Assembly (NCBI RefSeq): GCF_014644495.1
Contig: NZ_BMKU01000010.1
Span: forward strand, 62,001 to 126,000
Direction of reading: 5' to 3'
Origin: Pseudarthrobacter polychromogenes
GTDB taxonomy: Bacteria > Actinomycetota > Actinomycetes > Actinomycetales > Micrococcaceae
Length of the DNA stretch: 64,000 nt
In this document: piece by piece, positions 45,401-55,066 of the stretch
Layout of the letters: each line of letters begins with the position of its first letter
Position numbering within the stretch: position 1 is the first letter of the stretch
Notes under the pieces: generated by a model
The model's database searches: none
What the model was told of the DNA's origin: nothing
Seen by the model: only the letters and a program-made list of their open reading frames with translations
Made by a program: the position numbers and the translations under genes

Positions 45401-46645
45401 TCAGAGCCGGGCTTCGGGGCGGCGCAGAAGGCGGCCGGCCCGCAGGACCAGGACGCGCTGGAAGTCCCGGTCCACAGCAACGACGTCGGCGCGGCGGGCT
45501 GCGCGGAGACTCCCGAGTTCCCCTGCCCGGCCGATGATGGCCGCCGGAACGGCCGTAGCTGACTTAACTGAGGCGGCCGGATCCACGCCCGCTTCGATGG
45601 TCCGCCGGACAACGTCAAGGAGGGTCGCCGTGCCGCCGGCAAGGGATCCATCGCCGCTAAGCCGCGCCTCGGAATTCCTGACGGAGACGGAAGCGGGCCC
45701 CAGGCGGTAGTCACCGTCAGGCAGGCCCGTGGCCGCCATGGAATCGGTCACGAGAGCAACATTGTCCGCGCCCACCAGTTCGAAAACCATCCGAACGGTA
45801 TCGGGATCCAGGTGGGCGCCGTCGGCGATGAGTTCTACGGCAACTTTGCCGGCCCCGGCCAGCCGCAGGCAAGCGGCGACAGGACCGGGGCTGCGGTGGT
45901 GCAGCGGCGGCATGCCATTGAAAAGGTGCGTCACTGTGGGACGGGATCCCGACCCCGGCCCGGAGGCAGCGAGCAATTCGGCGGACTCGGTGAGGGAAGC
46001 TGCCGTAGTCCGTGCGTCAGCATCTGTGTGGCCCAGCGACGGAACCACGCCCTGCTCCGCAAGCTTTCGGACCAGGGCATCCGCTCCGGCCAGTTCCGGG
46101 GCGTAGGTCATGGTCCGCAGGTGGCCGCCGGCGGCCTTCAACAGCTCGTCCACCAGGCTGAGGTCGGGGTCCAGGAGGAACCGCGGGTCCTGCGCGCCGC
46201 AGCGGGCGTGGGACAGGAACGGGCCCTCGGCATGGATGCCGGCGATGAGTCCCTCGTCCGCCAGCAGCCGCAGGGCCATCGTGCCTTTCAGGAGGTCCTC
46301 GCGCGAAGCTGTTACCAGGCTGGCCAGCAGGGTAGTGGTGCCGCTGCGGTGGATGAAGTCTATGGCAGTGCGGGCCGCGGCCAGGTTGCCGCTTGGGAAG
46401 TCGCCCCCGGCTGCGCCATGGCAGTGCAGGTCCACGAGGCCTGGCAGGATCATGCTTCCGTCCGGAAGTTCGAGCGGTTCAAGTTCGGGCAGGACGGAGC
46501 GGTCAAGATCCGCTAGGGGCCCCACGTAGGCAAGGAAGCCGTCAACGACGGCGACCGCAGAATTCGGCGCGGAATAGCCATCGGTAACAACGGTGCCGGT
46601 GAGCAGGTAGTTGCCTGGTTCCAGCGGGGTGGCTGGCGGCGTCAT
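45401..46645 (-). CDS. nagA: N-acetylglucosamine-6-phosphate deacetylase, sialic-acid operon copy
   Basis: 414 residues. LVDLHCHGAAGGDF, HAEGPFLSHARCGAQ, SLGHTDADARTTA, THLFNGMPPLHHR, and ALVTDSMAATG (catalytic Asp) are all present. It overlaps nanE by 4 bp (ATGA) and ends the eight-gene nan operon, taking GlcNAc-6-P from NanE and supplying NagB, encoded convergently. It is the clear pathway copy; the one at 28631 is elsewhere. Confidence 0.95.
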   Translation of the reverse strand: MTPPATPLEPGNYLLTGTVVTDGYSAPNSAVAVVDGFLAYVGPLADLDRSVLPELEPLELPDGSMILPGLVDLHCHGAAGGDFPSGNLAAARTAIDFIHRSGTTTLLASLVTASREDLLKGTMALRLLADEGLIAGIHAEGPFLSHARCGAQDPRFLLDPDLSLVDELLKAAGGHLRTMTYAPELAGADALVRKLAEQGVVPSLGHTDADARTTAASLTESAELLAASGPGSGSRPTVTHLFNGMPPLHHRSPGPVAACLRLAGAGKVAVELIADGAHLDPDTVRMVFELVGADNVALVTDSMAATGLPDGDYRLGPASVSVRNSEARLSGDGSLAGGTATLLDVVRRTIEAGVDPAASVKSATAVPAAIIGRAGELGSLRAARRADVVAVDRDFQRVLVLRAGRLLRRPEARL

Positions 46646-47325
46646 TTCAGGGCCCCGGCGAACCAGCCGGTGATGGTGGCCGGGTGCGTTATCGCTGTTC
46701 CGACCACGACGGCGAACGCGCCGGCGTCCAGGGCCTGCCGTGCCTGGGCCGGCGTATGGATGCGGCCCTCGGCGATGAGTGGCACCCCGAAGTCCGCTGC
46801 CGCGATGTCCCGAAGGAGGTCCAGGTCGGGGCCGGAGGTTTTGGGACGCTCGCCCGTGTAGCCGGACAGTGTGGTGCCCACAAGGTCTGCTCCGGCTTCG
46901 ACGGCTGCCGCGGCGTCGTCGAAGGATCCACAGTCCGCCATCACCAAGGCATGGGATTCAGCGTGGATGCCGGCCACTGTCTGCGCCAGGGTGAGGCCGT
47001 CCGGCCGGCTCCGGCGGGTGCCGTCGATGGCCACCACGTGGGCGCCCGCATTGGCCACCGCCAGGGCGTGCCGAAGGGTGGGAGTGATGAAGACGCCGTC
47101 ATGGCCGTCCTTCCAGAGCCCGATCACCGGGACCTCTACCGCGGCACGCGTGTGCTGCACATCTGCCAGGCCCTGGACCCGGACGGCGGCGGCGCCCCCA
47201 ATAACGGCGGAGGCAGCTACCTGGCCGGTGGTGCGGGGATCCCGCATGGGCTCACCCGGATATGCCTGGCAGGATACAACCAGCTGCCCGCGGAGGGCTT
47301 CAAGGGATTGGGGGGTCAGGATCAC
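46642..47325 (-). CDS. nanE: N-acetylmannosamine-6-phosphate 2-epimerase
   Basis: Converts ManNAc-6-P to GlcNAc-6-P. 227 residues of the TIM-barrel family: LVVSCQAYPGEPMRDP, VPVIGLWKDGHDGVFITPT, ADCGSFDDA, VGTTLSGYTGE and PLIAEGRIHTPAQA. It starts at GTG with GAGGA 8 bp upstream, 28 bp after nanK. It sits in pathway order between nanK and nagA. Confidence 0.95.
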   Translation of the reverse strand: MILTPQSLEALRGQLVVSCQAYPGEPMRDPRTTGQVAASAVIGGAAAVRVQGLADVQHTRAAVEVPVIGLWKDGHDGVFITPTLRHALAVANAGAHVVAIDGTRRSRPDGLTLAQTVAGIHAESHALVMADCGSFDDAAAAVEAGADLVGTTLSGYTGERPKTSGPDLDLLRDIAAADFGVPLIAEGRIHTPAQARQALDAGAFAVVVGTAITHPATITGWFAGALK

Positions 47326-47352
47326 TGGCAGGTTCCTCTGGAAGGTCGGGGC

Positions 47353-48342
47353 CTAAAGCTGTGGGATGCGGGCGGGTTGGGAGGTCAGCGCCGGTTGGGA
47401 GGCCGGGGCGAGGACGAGGCGGGCGGCGCCCACCATGGCTGCCGTGTTGCCGAGTTTAGCGGGCAGCACCGGGAGGCCGGACAGCGTGGGCAGGAGCTCG
47501 GCACGCAGGGCGCATTCCATGGGGCCCCACCACGCGGCACCCGCATCTGAGAGCCCGCCGGAAACAACCACGACCTCGGGGTCCAGGATGTTCGCCAGGC
47601 CGCCTACTGCCTGCCCGGCCGCGGCGGAGCCACGGCGGACGGCCTCACATGCTGTGGCGTCACCCGCGCCGGCAAGGACAAAGACAGCGCGGGCGTCCGC
47701 CACGCTGCGGGCGCCGCCCAGCCGGACGTAGGCCTCACGGATCGCGGGACCCGAGGCTATGGCCTCGACATGGCCCGAACCGCCGCAGACACAGGGGACC
47801 GGAATGCCGCCGTCGTATGCGTAGGGTGAGGCGAAGTGCCCCACGTGTCCGCCCACGAAGCGGTGCCCCAGGATCGGGTGCCCGGCAAGCACGAAGCTGC
47901 CCCCCACCCCGGTGCCGAAGGCCACCAGGAGGGAGCTCTCGCTTCCGGCGGCGGCTCCTGCCCAGGCCTCGCCCAAGGCATGTGCGTGGACGTCGTTGAC
48001 TGCCCGGATTGACGACGACGGCAGGCCGAGGCGGGTTGCAAGGCCTGTGGTGAGTGCCGTCCCGGCCCAGCCGAGGATGGCATCGGTTGACGAAATCACC
48101 AGTCCCTGTGCCGCGTCGATGACCCCGGCCGAGCCGACTCCAACCCCGGCAACGTCCAGGCCTTCTGCTTCTGCCCGCGCCGTCAGGGAAGAGACCAGTG
48201 CCGCGGTGGCATCAAGGACCGTTGCCCCGCCGTCACGGTTGAGTGTGGGCACCGTCGCCGAAAACAAGACGGCCCCGTCCCCTGAAACCAGGCCGGCAGC
48301 AGTCTTGGTCCCGCCGAGGTCAACACCGATCGCGTACATCAT
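47353..48342 (-). CDS. nanK: ROK-family N-acetylmannosamine kinase
   Basis: Phosphorylates ManNAc released by NanA. 329 residues: ATP motif GVDLGGTKTAAGL, catalytic Asp117 in RAVNDVHAHALGE, FGTGVGGSFV, and the ROK zinc motif as CVCGGSGHVEA (C184, C186). The third usual Cys is replaced by His191. AGGAAG lies 4 bp before an ATG-ATG pair. It is 24 bp downstream of nanA. Assignment to ManNAc over glucose rests on context. Confidence 0.92.
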   Translation of the reverse strand: MMYAIGVDLGGTKTAAGLVSGDGAVLFSATVPTLNRDGGATVLDATAALVSSLTARAEAEGLDVAGVGVGSAGVIDAAQGLVISSTDAILGWAGTALTTGLATRLGLPSSSIRAVNDVHAHALGEAWAGAAAGSESSLLVAFGTGVGGSFVLAGHPILGHRFVGGHVGHFASPYAYDGGIPVPCVCGGSGHVEAIASGPAIREAYVRLGGARSVADARAVFVLAGAGDATACEAVRRGSAAAGQAVGGLANILDPEVVVVSGGLSDAGAAWWGPMECALRAELLPTLSGLPVLPAKLGNTAAMVGAARLVLAPASQPALTSQPARIPQL

Positions 48343-48366
48343 GTTCTTCCTGAAAGTGAGCGCGGA

Positions 48367-49284
48367 CTACACGAGGCCGTTTCGTTCCAGGATCACCTTA
48401 ATGGCGGTGGTCTCGTCCTCGTTGAGGGACAGCATCGGCGCGCTCATGGTGTTGGATTCGATAATTCCCATGACCTTCAGCGCGGTCTTGAAGGCGCCGA
48501 GGCCCGCTGCGCCGCCGGATACGCGGCCGTTGGGGGTGTAGACGATCTCGAAAAGGTCTGCGAGGCGGTCCTGCTCGCGGGCCGCGCCGGCCCAGTCGCC
48601 GGCTTGTGCGGCGTCGAACAGGCGGCGGTAGCCTGCGGGGTCAACGTTGCCCAGGCCGGGCACAACGCCCTGCGCGCCGCCCAGGAGCGCACCGTCAACA
48701 ACCACTTCGTGGCCGGTGAAGATGTCGAAGTCGGGGACGTCCTTGGCTGCCAGGAGCAGCTGGCGGAAGGAGACGTCGTCGCCGGAAGAGTCCTTCACGC
48801 CCGCAATTACGCCGTCGCGGCCCAGCCGGACCAGGAGGTCGGTGGGGAGCTTGTAGTGCGTGCGGACGGGGACGTCATAGGCGAAGATCGGCTTGTCGAT
48901 GGCGGCATGGATGCTGCGGAAGTGGGTTTCGGTTTCCGCTGCGTTGCCGATCGCGTAGTACATGGAGGTGACCACGATGGCGTCGGCGCCGAGGTCAATG
49001 ACCTTCTTTGCTTCTTCAATGACGCGGTTGGTGGTCTGCTCATTGGCGCCGACAATCAGCGGTACGGCGCCCGCATTGGCATCGGCAATGGTGCTGACCA
49101 CCTGCTCGCGCTCGGCGTTGGTCATGTAGGGGACTTCCCCTGAAGAACCAAGGACGAAGAGTCCGGATACGCCGCCGTCGAGCAGGTGCTGGGTGACGTT
49201 CTTCAGCGAGGCGGTATCGAGGCTGCCGTCTGCGTGGCGGGGGGTGACGACGGGCGGGATGACGCCCTGGTACTGAGTGGACAC
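48367..49284 (-). CDS. nanA: N-acetylneuraminate lyase (DHDPS/NAL family)
   Basis: Cleaves Neu5Ac to ManNAc and pyruvate. 305 residues of the class-I aldolase barrel: GSSGE (46-50), Tyr136 in FAYDVPVRT and Schiff-base Lys164 in AGVKDSSGD. GSSGE differs from the GSTGE of E. coli NanA, and sequence alone would also allow another aldolase of this family. Position between the ABC transporter and nanK makes the sialic-acid role very likely. Confidence 0.92.
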   Translation of the reverse strand: MSTQYQGVIPPVVTPRHADGSLDTASLKNVTQHLLDGGVSGLFVLGSSGEVPYMTNAEREQVVSTIADANAGAVPLIVGANEQTTNRVIEEAKKVIDLGADAIVVTSMYYAIGNAAETETHFRSIHAAIDKPIFAYDVPVRTHYKLPTDLLVRLGRDGVIAGVKDSSGDDVSFRQLLLAAKDVPDFDIFTGHEVVVDGALLGGAQGVVPGLGNVDPAGYRRLFDAAQAGDWAGAAREQDRLADLFEIVYTPNGRVSGGAAGLGAFKTALKVMGIIESNTMSAPMLSLNEDETTAIKVILERNGLV

Positions 49285-49319
49285 GTGAATACTCCGATGG
49301 TTGGAAATGGTGAGGGAAA

Positions 49320-50126
49320 CTAAATGTGGAGCAGGCTGGGGGCGGCGCCCAGCAGCTTCTTGGTGTAATCGTTGGTGGGGTTGTCGAAGACCTGGGCCGC
49401 GCTGCCTTGCTCGACGATTTTGCCGAAGTACATCACGCAGATGCGGTCCGAGACGTACCTGACGGTCTGGATGTCGTGGGAGATGAACACCATCCCCAAG
49501 TTCAGCTGTGTCTTCAGGTCCGAGAGCAGGTTCAGCACCTGGGCGCGGACGGAAACGTCCAGTGCGGACGTCGGCTCGTCCGCGACGATGATGTCCGGGT
49601 CCAGGGCCAGTGCACGGGCGATTGCCACACGTTGGCGCTGGCCGCCGGAAACCTGTGACGGCGTGACCTCCGAGGCGGACTGGGGCAGGCCCACCAGGGA
49701 CAAGAGCTCCTTGACCGTCGCTGCGCGGGACGCGGCGGTGCCAATCCCGTGGATTTGTAGTGGGTCGGTAAGGATGTCCTGGACGGTCATGCGCGGGTTC
49801 AAGGCAGTGGCCGGATCCTGGAAGACTACGGACACTGAGCGGCCGAATGCCTTGCGCATGGCGGCATTCCGCTTGATGGCTGGTTTGCCGTGGAACAGGA
49901 CCTGGCCCGACGTCGGGGGCTGGAGCCCCACGAGTACCGACGCGAGCGTGGATTTGCCGCAGCCGGACTCACCCACGATGCCCACGGTTTCGCCGCGGCT
50001 GATGGTGAAATCCACGCCGTCCACCGCCTTGACGATGTTGGGCCGGAAGAGTTTGCCGCCCCGCGCCTGGTGGTAGACCTTGACGTCCTTGAGTTCGATG
50101 ACCGGCTTGCCGGTTGATTCACTCAT
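49320..50126 (-). CDS. Opp/Dpp-type ABC transporter ATPase (DppF-like)
   Basis: 268 residues: Walker A GESGCGKST, signature VSGGQRQRVAIARAL, Walker B IIVADEPTSALD, H-loop SHDI, and the Opp/DppF-type C-terminal tail. It overlaps the permease-ATPase fusion gene by 4 bp and forms the second ATPase of the transporter. Substrate is by context sialic acid or a sialylated oligosaccharide. Confidence 0.93.
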   Translation of the reverse strand: MSESTGKPVIELKDVKVYHQARGGKLFRPNIVKAVDGVDFTISRGETVGIVGESGCGKSTLASVLVGLQPPTSGQVLFHGKPAIKRNAAMRKAFGRSVSVVFQDPATALNPRMTVQDILTDPLQIHGIGTAASRAATVKELLSLVGLPQSASEVTPSQVSGGQRQRVAIARALALDPDIIVADEPTSALDVSVRAQVLNLLSDLKTQLNLGMVFISHDIQTVRYVSDRICVMYFGKIVEQGSAAQVFDNPTNDYTKKLLGAAPSLLHI

Positions 50127-52249
50127 TTCGCATCCTCCTTCAGGTGGCTTGCCCAGTAGTGGTCGGCATCGCCGCCGCCCGCGGCTCCAACCGGGGTCAG
50201 GACCAGCTTCTGGTCGGGATCGGCGTCGGACCGCAGGGAACGCGGCGCGAATCGGTCGCCCGGCGCGAAGTCGCGTGGTGAGGGAACGGTGCCGGGAATC
50301 TGGTGCAGGCGGACGGCGTCGGCCTCAATGGAAAGGACAGCGCCGAGCAGGCCGCGGGTGTACTCATGTTTGGGATTGCGCAGAAGCTCGGAGGCCTGGG
50401 CGGATTCCACCACCTGGCCGGCGTACATCACGGTGATCCGGTGCGCCAGGGACGCCACCAGGGCGAGGTCGTGGCTGACGAAGACCATGGCGAATCCGAG
50501 CTGCTCGCGGAGCTCGTTGAGCAGGTCGACCACCTGTTTCTGGACGGTCACATCCAGTGCGGTGGTGGGCTCATCGGCCACCACGATCTTGGGGGAGCGC
50601 GACAGTGCCATGGCGATCAGCACGCGCTGGCGCTGCCCGCCGGACAGCTCGTGCGGGTAGCTGGCCAGGGTCCGTACCGGATCGAGCTTGACCATCTCCA
50701 GCAGCTCAGCGGGGGCCTTGCGTCCGCCCCGCCTGGTCAGCTGCTCCATCTGGTCCTTGATCTTCATGGACGGGTTGAGGGAGCTCAGGGCGTCCTGGTA
50801 GACCATGGCGATCTGTTCACCACGGAGGCCTTCGTAGGCCTTGATGCTGCTGTGCTTCGTGGCCGGATCCAGGAGTTCCTTGCCGTCGAATTTGATGGAC
50901 CCGGTGACCTCTGCAGTCTTGGGCAGAAGCCCCATAACCGCCAGGGAGGTGATGGATTTGCCGCAGCCGGACTCGCCCACCAGGCCCATGGTCTCGCCTT
51001 CGCGGACGGTGAAGGAGACGTTGTCCACGATGGCTGTCTGACCAAAACGCCCGGGGAAGCGGATAGACAGGTTGTTCACTTCCAGTACGTTGCGGGCGCC
51101 AGGTTCCACTTGGGGGAGCCTGTCGGTGCGCTTGGCTTCGATGGTGGCCAGCAGTTCCAGTTCCTTATCCAGCAGGAGGTGCGGGTTCAGCGCGGCCAGC
51201 TTCGGATCGGACAGGACGGCTGCCTGGTTGTAGTCCTCCTCGGTGAGGACGCCGCCGGGAGCCGCCTGGACGCCGTCGAGCTCGTGCTGTTCCACCACGG
51301 AGGACTGGGCCACGGAGGTGCCAACTTCCGTGTCCACCGCCACGGCGGCGCCAATAGCGGCAGCTGATCCGTCGTCGTCCTTTACGGCCGCCGCCTTGCG
51401 CAGCCTCGGGTTCACCATGGCGTCGGTAAGGCCCTCTGCGAGGATGTTCAGCGACAGCACCGTGAGCAGGATGGTGGCACCGGCGAAGGTTGTGGCCCAC
51501 CATCCTCCGGAGAGCACCAGGTTGCGGCCGTAGGAGATCACGTTGCCCCATGATGGCGCGGGGTCCTGCACGCCGGCGCCCAGGAAGGAGAGCGACGCTT
51601 CGAGGATGATGGCATCGGCAACCATGACCGTGGCGAACACCAGTACCGGGGCAGCGGTGTTGCGGACGATGTGCTTGAGGAGGATGTAGAACCGGCCGGC
51701 ACCGATCACACGCTCGGCGCGGACATAGTCCTCGCCGTACTGGGAGAGCACGTTGGCGCGGACCACGCGGGCCAGCTGCGGGGTGTAGATGATGGCGATG
51801 GCGATGATGATGGTGGGAACCGAATTGCCGAACGCGGCCAGCAGCACCGCGGCCAGGGCGATGCCGGGGAAGGCCATCAGGATGTCCATCAGGCGCATGA
51901 TCAGTTCGTTCACTGCCTTGCTGGACGTCGCTGCGAAGGAACCCAGCAGCGCGCCCACCAGGATGGCCAGGGCTACGGCGCCGAGGCCGATCAGCAGCGA
52001 GGACTGTGCGCCGAACAGCAGGCGCGAGAAGATGTCCCGTCCCAGCCGGTCGGTGCCGAAGAAGTGCTCGGCGCCCGGGGGCGTGGCCGGGATGAAGGTT
52101 TCGAGCGGATCGTGCGGGGCGAGCACCGGTGCGAAGACGGCGGCCAGGACGATCATGATGAGGAAAAGGAGAGCGATGCGGGAGCCCCAGGGCAGGGCCT
52201 TGAACCGGAGGCCCGGGGCGCTCAGCCGTTCAGCGAGTTTGCTGCGCAT
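50123..52249 (-). CDS. Fused Opp/Dpp-type permease and ATPase (DppC-DppD)
   Basis: 708 residues. About 1-285 is a DppC-type permease: N-terminal helix, HFFGTDRLGRDIFSRLLFG, and the EAA-type loop RVIGAGRFYILLKHIVRN. A charged linker of about 100 residues (286-385) follows. The remainder is a DppD-type ATPase with GESGCGKS, LSGGQRQRVLIAMAL, VADEPTTALD and a C-terminal oligopeptide-ABC tail. Fusion fixes 1:1 stoichiometry of the two subunits. It overlaps the next gene by 4 bp and is 3 bp from the first permease gene. Confidence 0.94.
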   Translation of the reverse strand: MRSKLAERLSAPGLRFKALPWGSRIALLFLIMIVLAAVFAPVLAPHDPLETFIPATPPGAEHFFGTDRLGRDIFSRLLFGAQSSLLIGLGAVALAILVGALLGSFAATSSKAVNELIMRLMDILMAFPGIALAAVLLAAFGNSVPTIIIAIAIIYTPQLARVVRANVLSQYGEDYVRAERVIGAGRFYILLKHIVRNTAAPVLVFATVMVADAIILEASLSFLGAGVQDPAPSWGNVISYGRNLVLSGGWWATTFAGATILLTVLSLNILAEGLTDAMVNPRLRKAAAVKDDDGSAAAIGAAVAVDTEVGTSVAQSSVVEQHELDGVQAAPGGVLTEEDYNQAAVLSDPKLAALNPHLLLDKELELLATIEAKRTDRLPQVEPGARNVLEVNNLSIRFPGRFGQTAIVDNVSFTVREGETMGLVGESGCGKSITSLAVMGLLPKTAEVTGSIKFDGKELLDPATKHSSIKAYEGLRGEQIAMVYQDALSSLNPSMKIKDQMEQLTRRGGRKAPAELLEMVKLDPVRTLASYPHELSGGQRQRVLIAMALSRSPKIVVADEPTTALDVTVQKQVVDLLNELREQLGFAMVFVSHDLALVASLAHRITVMYAGQVVESAQASELLRNPKHEYTRGLLGAVLSIEADAVRLHQIPGTVPSPRDFAPGDRFAPRSLRSDADPDQKLVLTPVGAAGGGDADHYWASHLKEDAK

Positions 52250-52252
52250 GGG

Positions 52253-53209
52253 CTATACCGTCCTGATTCGGGGGTTGATGAGCAGGTAGAGGAGGTCCAC
52301 CACGATGTTCACCAGAACGAAGGTGACGGAGATGGTGAGCACCACGCCCTGGACGAGGTTGACGTCCAGGTTGGTGATGCCGTTCAGGATGAGCTGGCCC
52401 ATGCCGGGCAGGGCGAAGATCATTTCAATCACGACGGCGCCGCCCAGCAGGTAGCCAACCCGCAGTCCCAGCACGGTCACCGGTGTCACCAGTGCATTGC
52501 GAAGGACGTTCCTGGAGACAACCTCACGGTAGGGGACACCGTTGCCGATGGCTGTGCGGACGTAGTCCCGATCAAGTTCCTCCACCATTGAGGTTCGGAC
52601 CACACGGATCAGTGAAGCTGAGACCGGGATGCCGAGGGCGAGCGCCGGGAGCGCCATGGAGTTCAGCCATCCGCCAAAACCTGATTCCGGCGTCGCAATT
52701 CCGCCCGAGGGGAACAGGGGGCTGGAGCCGAGGGCGAACCATTGGATGAGCAGGATACCCAGCCAGAACGATGGGGTGGCGATTGCGGCGATGGAGAAGA
52801 CCCGGACCAGCTGGTCCGGCCACTTGTCACGGTAGAGGGCCCCGAGGATTCCGAACACCAGGGACAGGACCACCGCGATGATGACGCCCAGGAATGTCAG
52901 CTGGAGCGTGAGCGGGAACGCCGAGCCGATCATGGACGCCACGGACTTGGCGGGCGGCGTGGTGACTCCGAGGTCGAACTGCAGCAGCTTGGCGAGGAAA
53001 GCGAAGTATTGGACGACCAACGGATCGTTCAGCCCGTTCTCCTGGCGGTACTGCTGCTTTGCTTCTTCGCTGGCGCCTTCGCCCAGTGCCGAGCTTGCCT
53101 GATCGCCGGGGGCGGCCTGCAGGACGAGGAAGACCAGCAGGGTGATGCCCAGGATCATCAATGGCAATGCTGCGAGTCTGCGGCCTAGCAGACGCAATAT
53201 CGTGACCAA
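52253..53209 (-). CDS. Opp/Dpp-type ABC permease (DppB-like)
   Basis: 318 residues, 6 TM: an N-terminal helix (PLMILGITLLVFLVLQAAPG), the family's periplasmic-side region, and the cytoplasmic coupling loop REVVSRNVLRNALVTPV, ending NLVQGVVLTISVTFVLVNIV. It follows the binding-protein gene by 112 bp and is 3 bp before the permease-ATPase fusion, so it completes the transporter. Confidence 0.94.
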   Translation of the reverse strand: MVTILRLLGRRLAALPLMILGITLLVFLVLQAAPGDQASSALGEGASEEAKQQYRQENGLNDPLVVQYFAFLAKLLQFDLGVTTPPAKSVASMIGSAFPLTLQLTFLGVIIAVVLSLVFGILGALYRDKWPDQLVRVFSIAAIATPSFWLGILLIQWFALGSSPLFPSGGIATPESGFGGWLNSMALPALALGIPVSASLIRVVRTSMVEELDRDYVRTAIGNGVPYREVVSRNVLRNALVTPVTVLGLRVGYLLGGAVVIEMIFALPGMGQLILNGITNLDVNLVQGVVLTISVTFVLVNIVVDLLYLLINPRIRTV

Positions 53210-53321
53210 TTTATTCTCCGGTGTGTTTGGGTGCTGCAGTTCAAAAAGTTGCGAGGCCTGCCCTGCGTGCTCCCGGGGGAATCAGGGACGCAGTGCAGGC
53301 CTCGCAACGCCAGGGGGCTGC

Positions 53322-54947
53322 CTACGAGGTGCGTCCGACGTCGATGAACGACATGCCGGTGGTGGGCAGGGGCTGGAAGCCGTTGAGCCTCTTGTCATCC
53401 CACGCGCTGGGCAGTTGGCGGTGGAAGATCGGGTAGAGCGGAAGTTCGTCGGAGACAAGGTTAACGATGTCGCCGGTGATCTTCTTCGCGTCGTCCCCGG
53501 CGGCCTGGGAGCCTTCGTCCATGAGTTCCTGCAGCCGGGCGCGCTCAGGGGTGGTCCAGTAGGCCCGCTTGTCCATCCAGGTGGCTCCTGAGTAGAACCA
53601 GCTCAGGAGGAGGTCTGCGTCATTGCCAAAAACGGACGGGTCTCCGGGCGCTGCCACAACTGAATAGTCGCCGGTTCCAACACGGTCCGTGTACAAGGCG
53701 CCGGACTGGAGGCTCTTGACGGAGGCCTTAACCCCGGGGATCTTGTTCCAGGATTCAAGGATCAGCGGGGCGACATCCTTTACCCATGCGGTGTCCGTGG
53801 TGAGCAGTTCGAACTCCAGGCTGGTGACACCGGCTTCCTTCAGCAGCTCTTCGGCTTTGCCGGCATCGTAGCCGTAGACGTTGCTGGCCTTGACGTAGTC
53901 CGGGTGGCCTTCCTGGAAGTAGGAGCTGGCCGCTTTGGCGTTGCCGAACAGGGCCTTTTGGATGATGGCGTCCTTGTCCAGGCCGTAGTGCAGGGCCTGG
54001 CGGACGAGCTTGTTGTTGAACGGGGCCTTGTTGCAGTTGAACATGAGGAACATCAGGCCGAAGGACTGGACGGATTCAACCTTAACCTTGGACTTGAGCC
54101 CGTCGACGTCCAGGTACGGGACGTCCTCGATGGCCTGGACGCGGCCGGATTGGACAGCGGTGACACGGGCTGCGGCATCCGAGAGCAGGAGCCAGGTCAT
54201 GCCCTTGGCCAGTGCGGGCTTGGGGCCGTTGTAGTCGGCGAATGCCTCGAACACGATCTTGTCGTCCTTGACGGCAGAGACCAGCTTGTAGGGGCCGGTG
54301 CCCACGGGGGCGGCGTCGAAGGCTTTGAGGTCCGTGGCCAAGGCCTTGGGGACAACCTTGACCACGGAGATGCGGGGGCCGAAGCCGGGGAAGGCGTACT
54401 TGAGGGTGAACTCGACCGTCTTGGCATCAACAGGCTTGACGTCCTGGATGAACGGGATGAACTGCGAGAAGAGGGACTTGTTGGCCGGGTCCATGACCCG
54501 GGTGAAGGAGAAGGCGACATCCTCGGTGGTGACGGGCGACCCGTCGTGGAACTTGGCGCCGTCGCGGATGGTCACCTGGTAGGTGGTGTCGTTGACCTTC
54601 TTGGGGTCCGCGGCCGCCAGGGCGTTGTAAGGCTCGCGGGTGGCCGGATGCAGTTCCACAAGGCCTTCGAAGATGTGCAGGTTGGCGGCCATGGGAGTGG
54701 CGCCGGAGGAGCTCAGGGGATCGAAACCGGTGGAGAGGGCATAGGAGATGCCCGCCTCAATCATCAGGTCCTTGTTGATAGGGGCGGCGTTCGCGGAGCC
54801 TCCGCTGGTGGTGGTGGCTGCCGGGCTGCCGCACGCAGCGACCGAGGCGGTGAAAGCCGCAGCGACGCCCATGGCGCCGGTCAGCTTGAGGAAGTTCCGG
54901 CGGCTGGCGTCATTGACCAGCGGCAGGTTCTTGGAGGAGATGTTCAT
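53322..54947 (-). CDS. Tat-exported lipoprotein substrate-binding protein of Opp family (SBP_bac_5)
   Basis: 541 residues. The signal carries twin arginines in [10 protein letters not shown] and a lipobox-like VAAC (Cys about 39), pointing to Tat export and lipid anchoring. The mature part is a cluster C (DppA/OppA) binding protein: [41 protein letters not shown], and [14 protein letters not shown]. It is first gene of the nan operon. Cluster C proteins can bind sialic acid, as known for the SatABCD-type system. Confidence 0.93.
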   Translation of the reverse strand: MNISSKNLPLVNDASRRNFLKLTGAMGVAAAFTASVAACGSPAATTTSGGSANAAPINKDLMIEAGISYALSTGFDPLSSSGATPMAANLHIFEGLVELHPATREPYNALAAADPKKVNDTTYQVTIRDGAKFHDGSPVTTEDVAFSFTRVMDPANKSLFSQFIPFIQDVKPVDAKTVEFTLKYAFPGFGPRISVVKVVPKALATDLKAFDAAPVGTGPYKLVSAVKDDKIVFEAFADYNGPKPALAKGMTWLLLSDAAARVTAVQSGRVQAIEDVPYLDVDGLKSKVKVESVQSFGLMFLMFNCNKAPFNNKLVRQALHYGLDKDAIIQKALFGNAKAASSYFQEGHPDYVKASNVYGYDAGKAEELLKEAGVTSLEFELLTTDTAWVKDVAPLILESWNKIPGVKASVKSLQSGALYTDRVGTGDYSVVAAPGDPSVFGNDADLLLSWFYSGATWMDKRAYWTTPERARLQELMDEGSQAAGDDAKKITGDIVNLVSDELPLYPIFHRQLPSAWDDKRLNGFQPLPTTGMSFIDVGRTS

Positions 54948-54980
54948 GAAGGCCTCGCGATTCCAGAAGGTTTATCGGAT

Positions 54981-54990
54981 GTAGGACGTC
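54981..54990. promoter_or_regulatory. GTAGGACGTC operator candidate between nan operon and DUF4862 gene
   Basis: GTAGGACGTC followed by CGA, within a TCGGA…TCCGA-like dyad. It lies 34 bp upstream of the binding-protein start and 77 bp upstream of the divergent DUF4862 gene, so one site could control both. Confidence 0.45.
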
Positions 54991-55066
54991 CGAGCTCGTG
55001 GTAAAACTGTAAGTCCGATCACAGTGCGTCGTCAAGTGCGGCGGTCCCTTCACAAACGGAGTCCAA

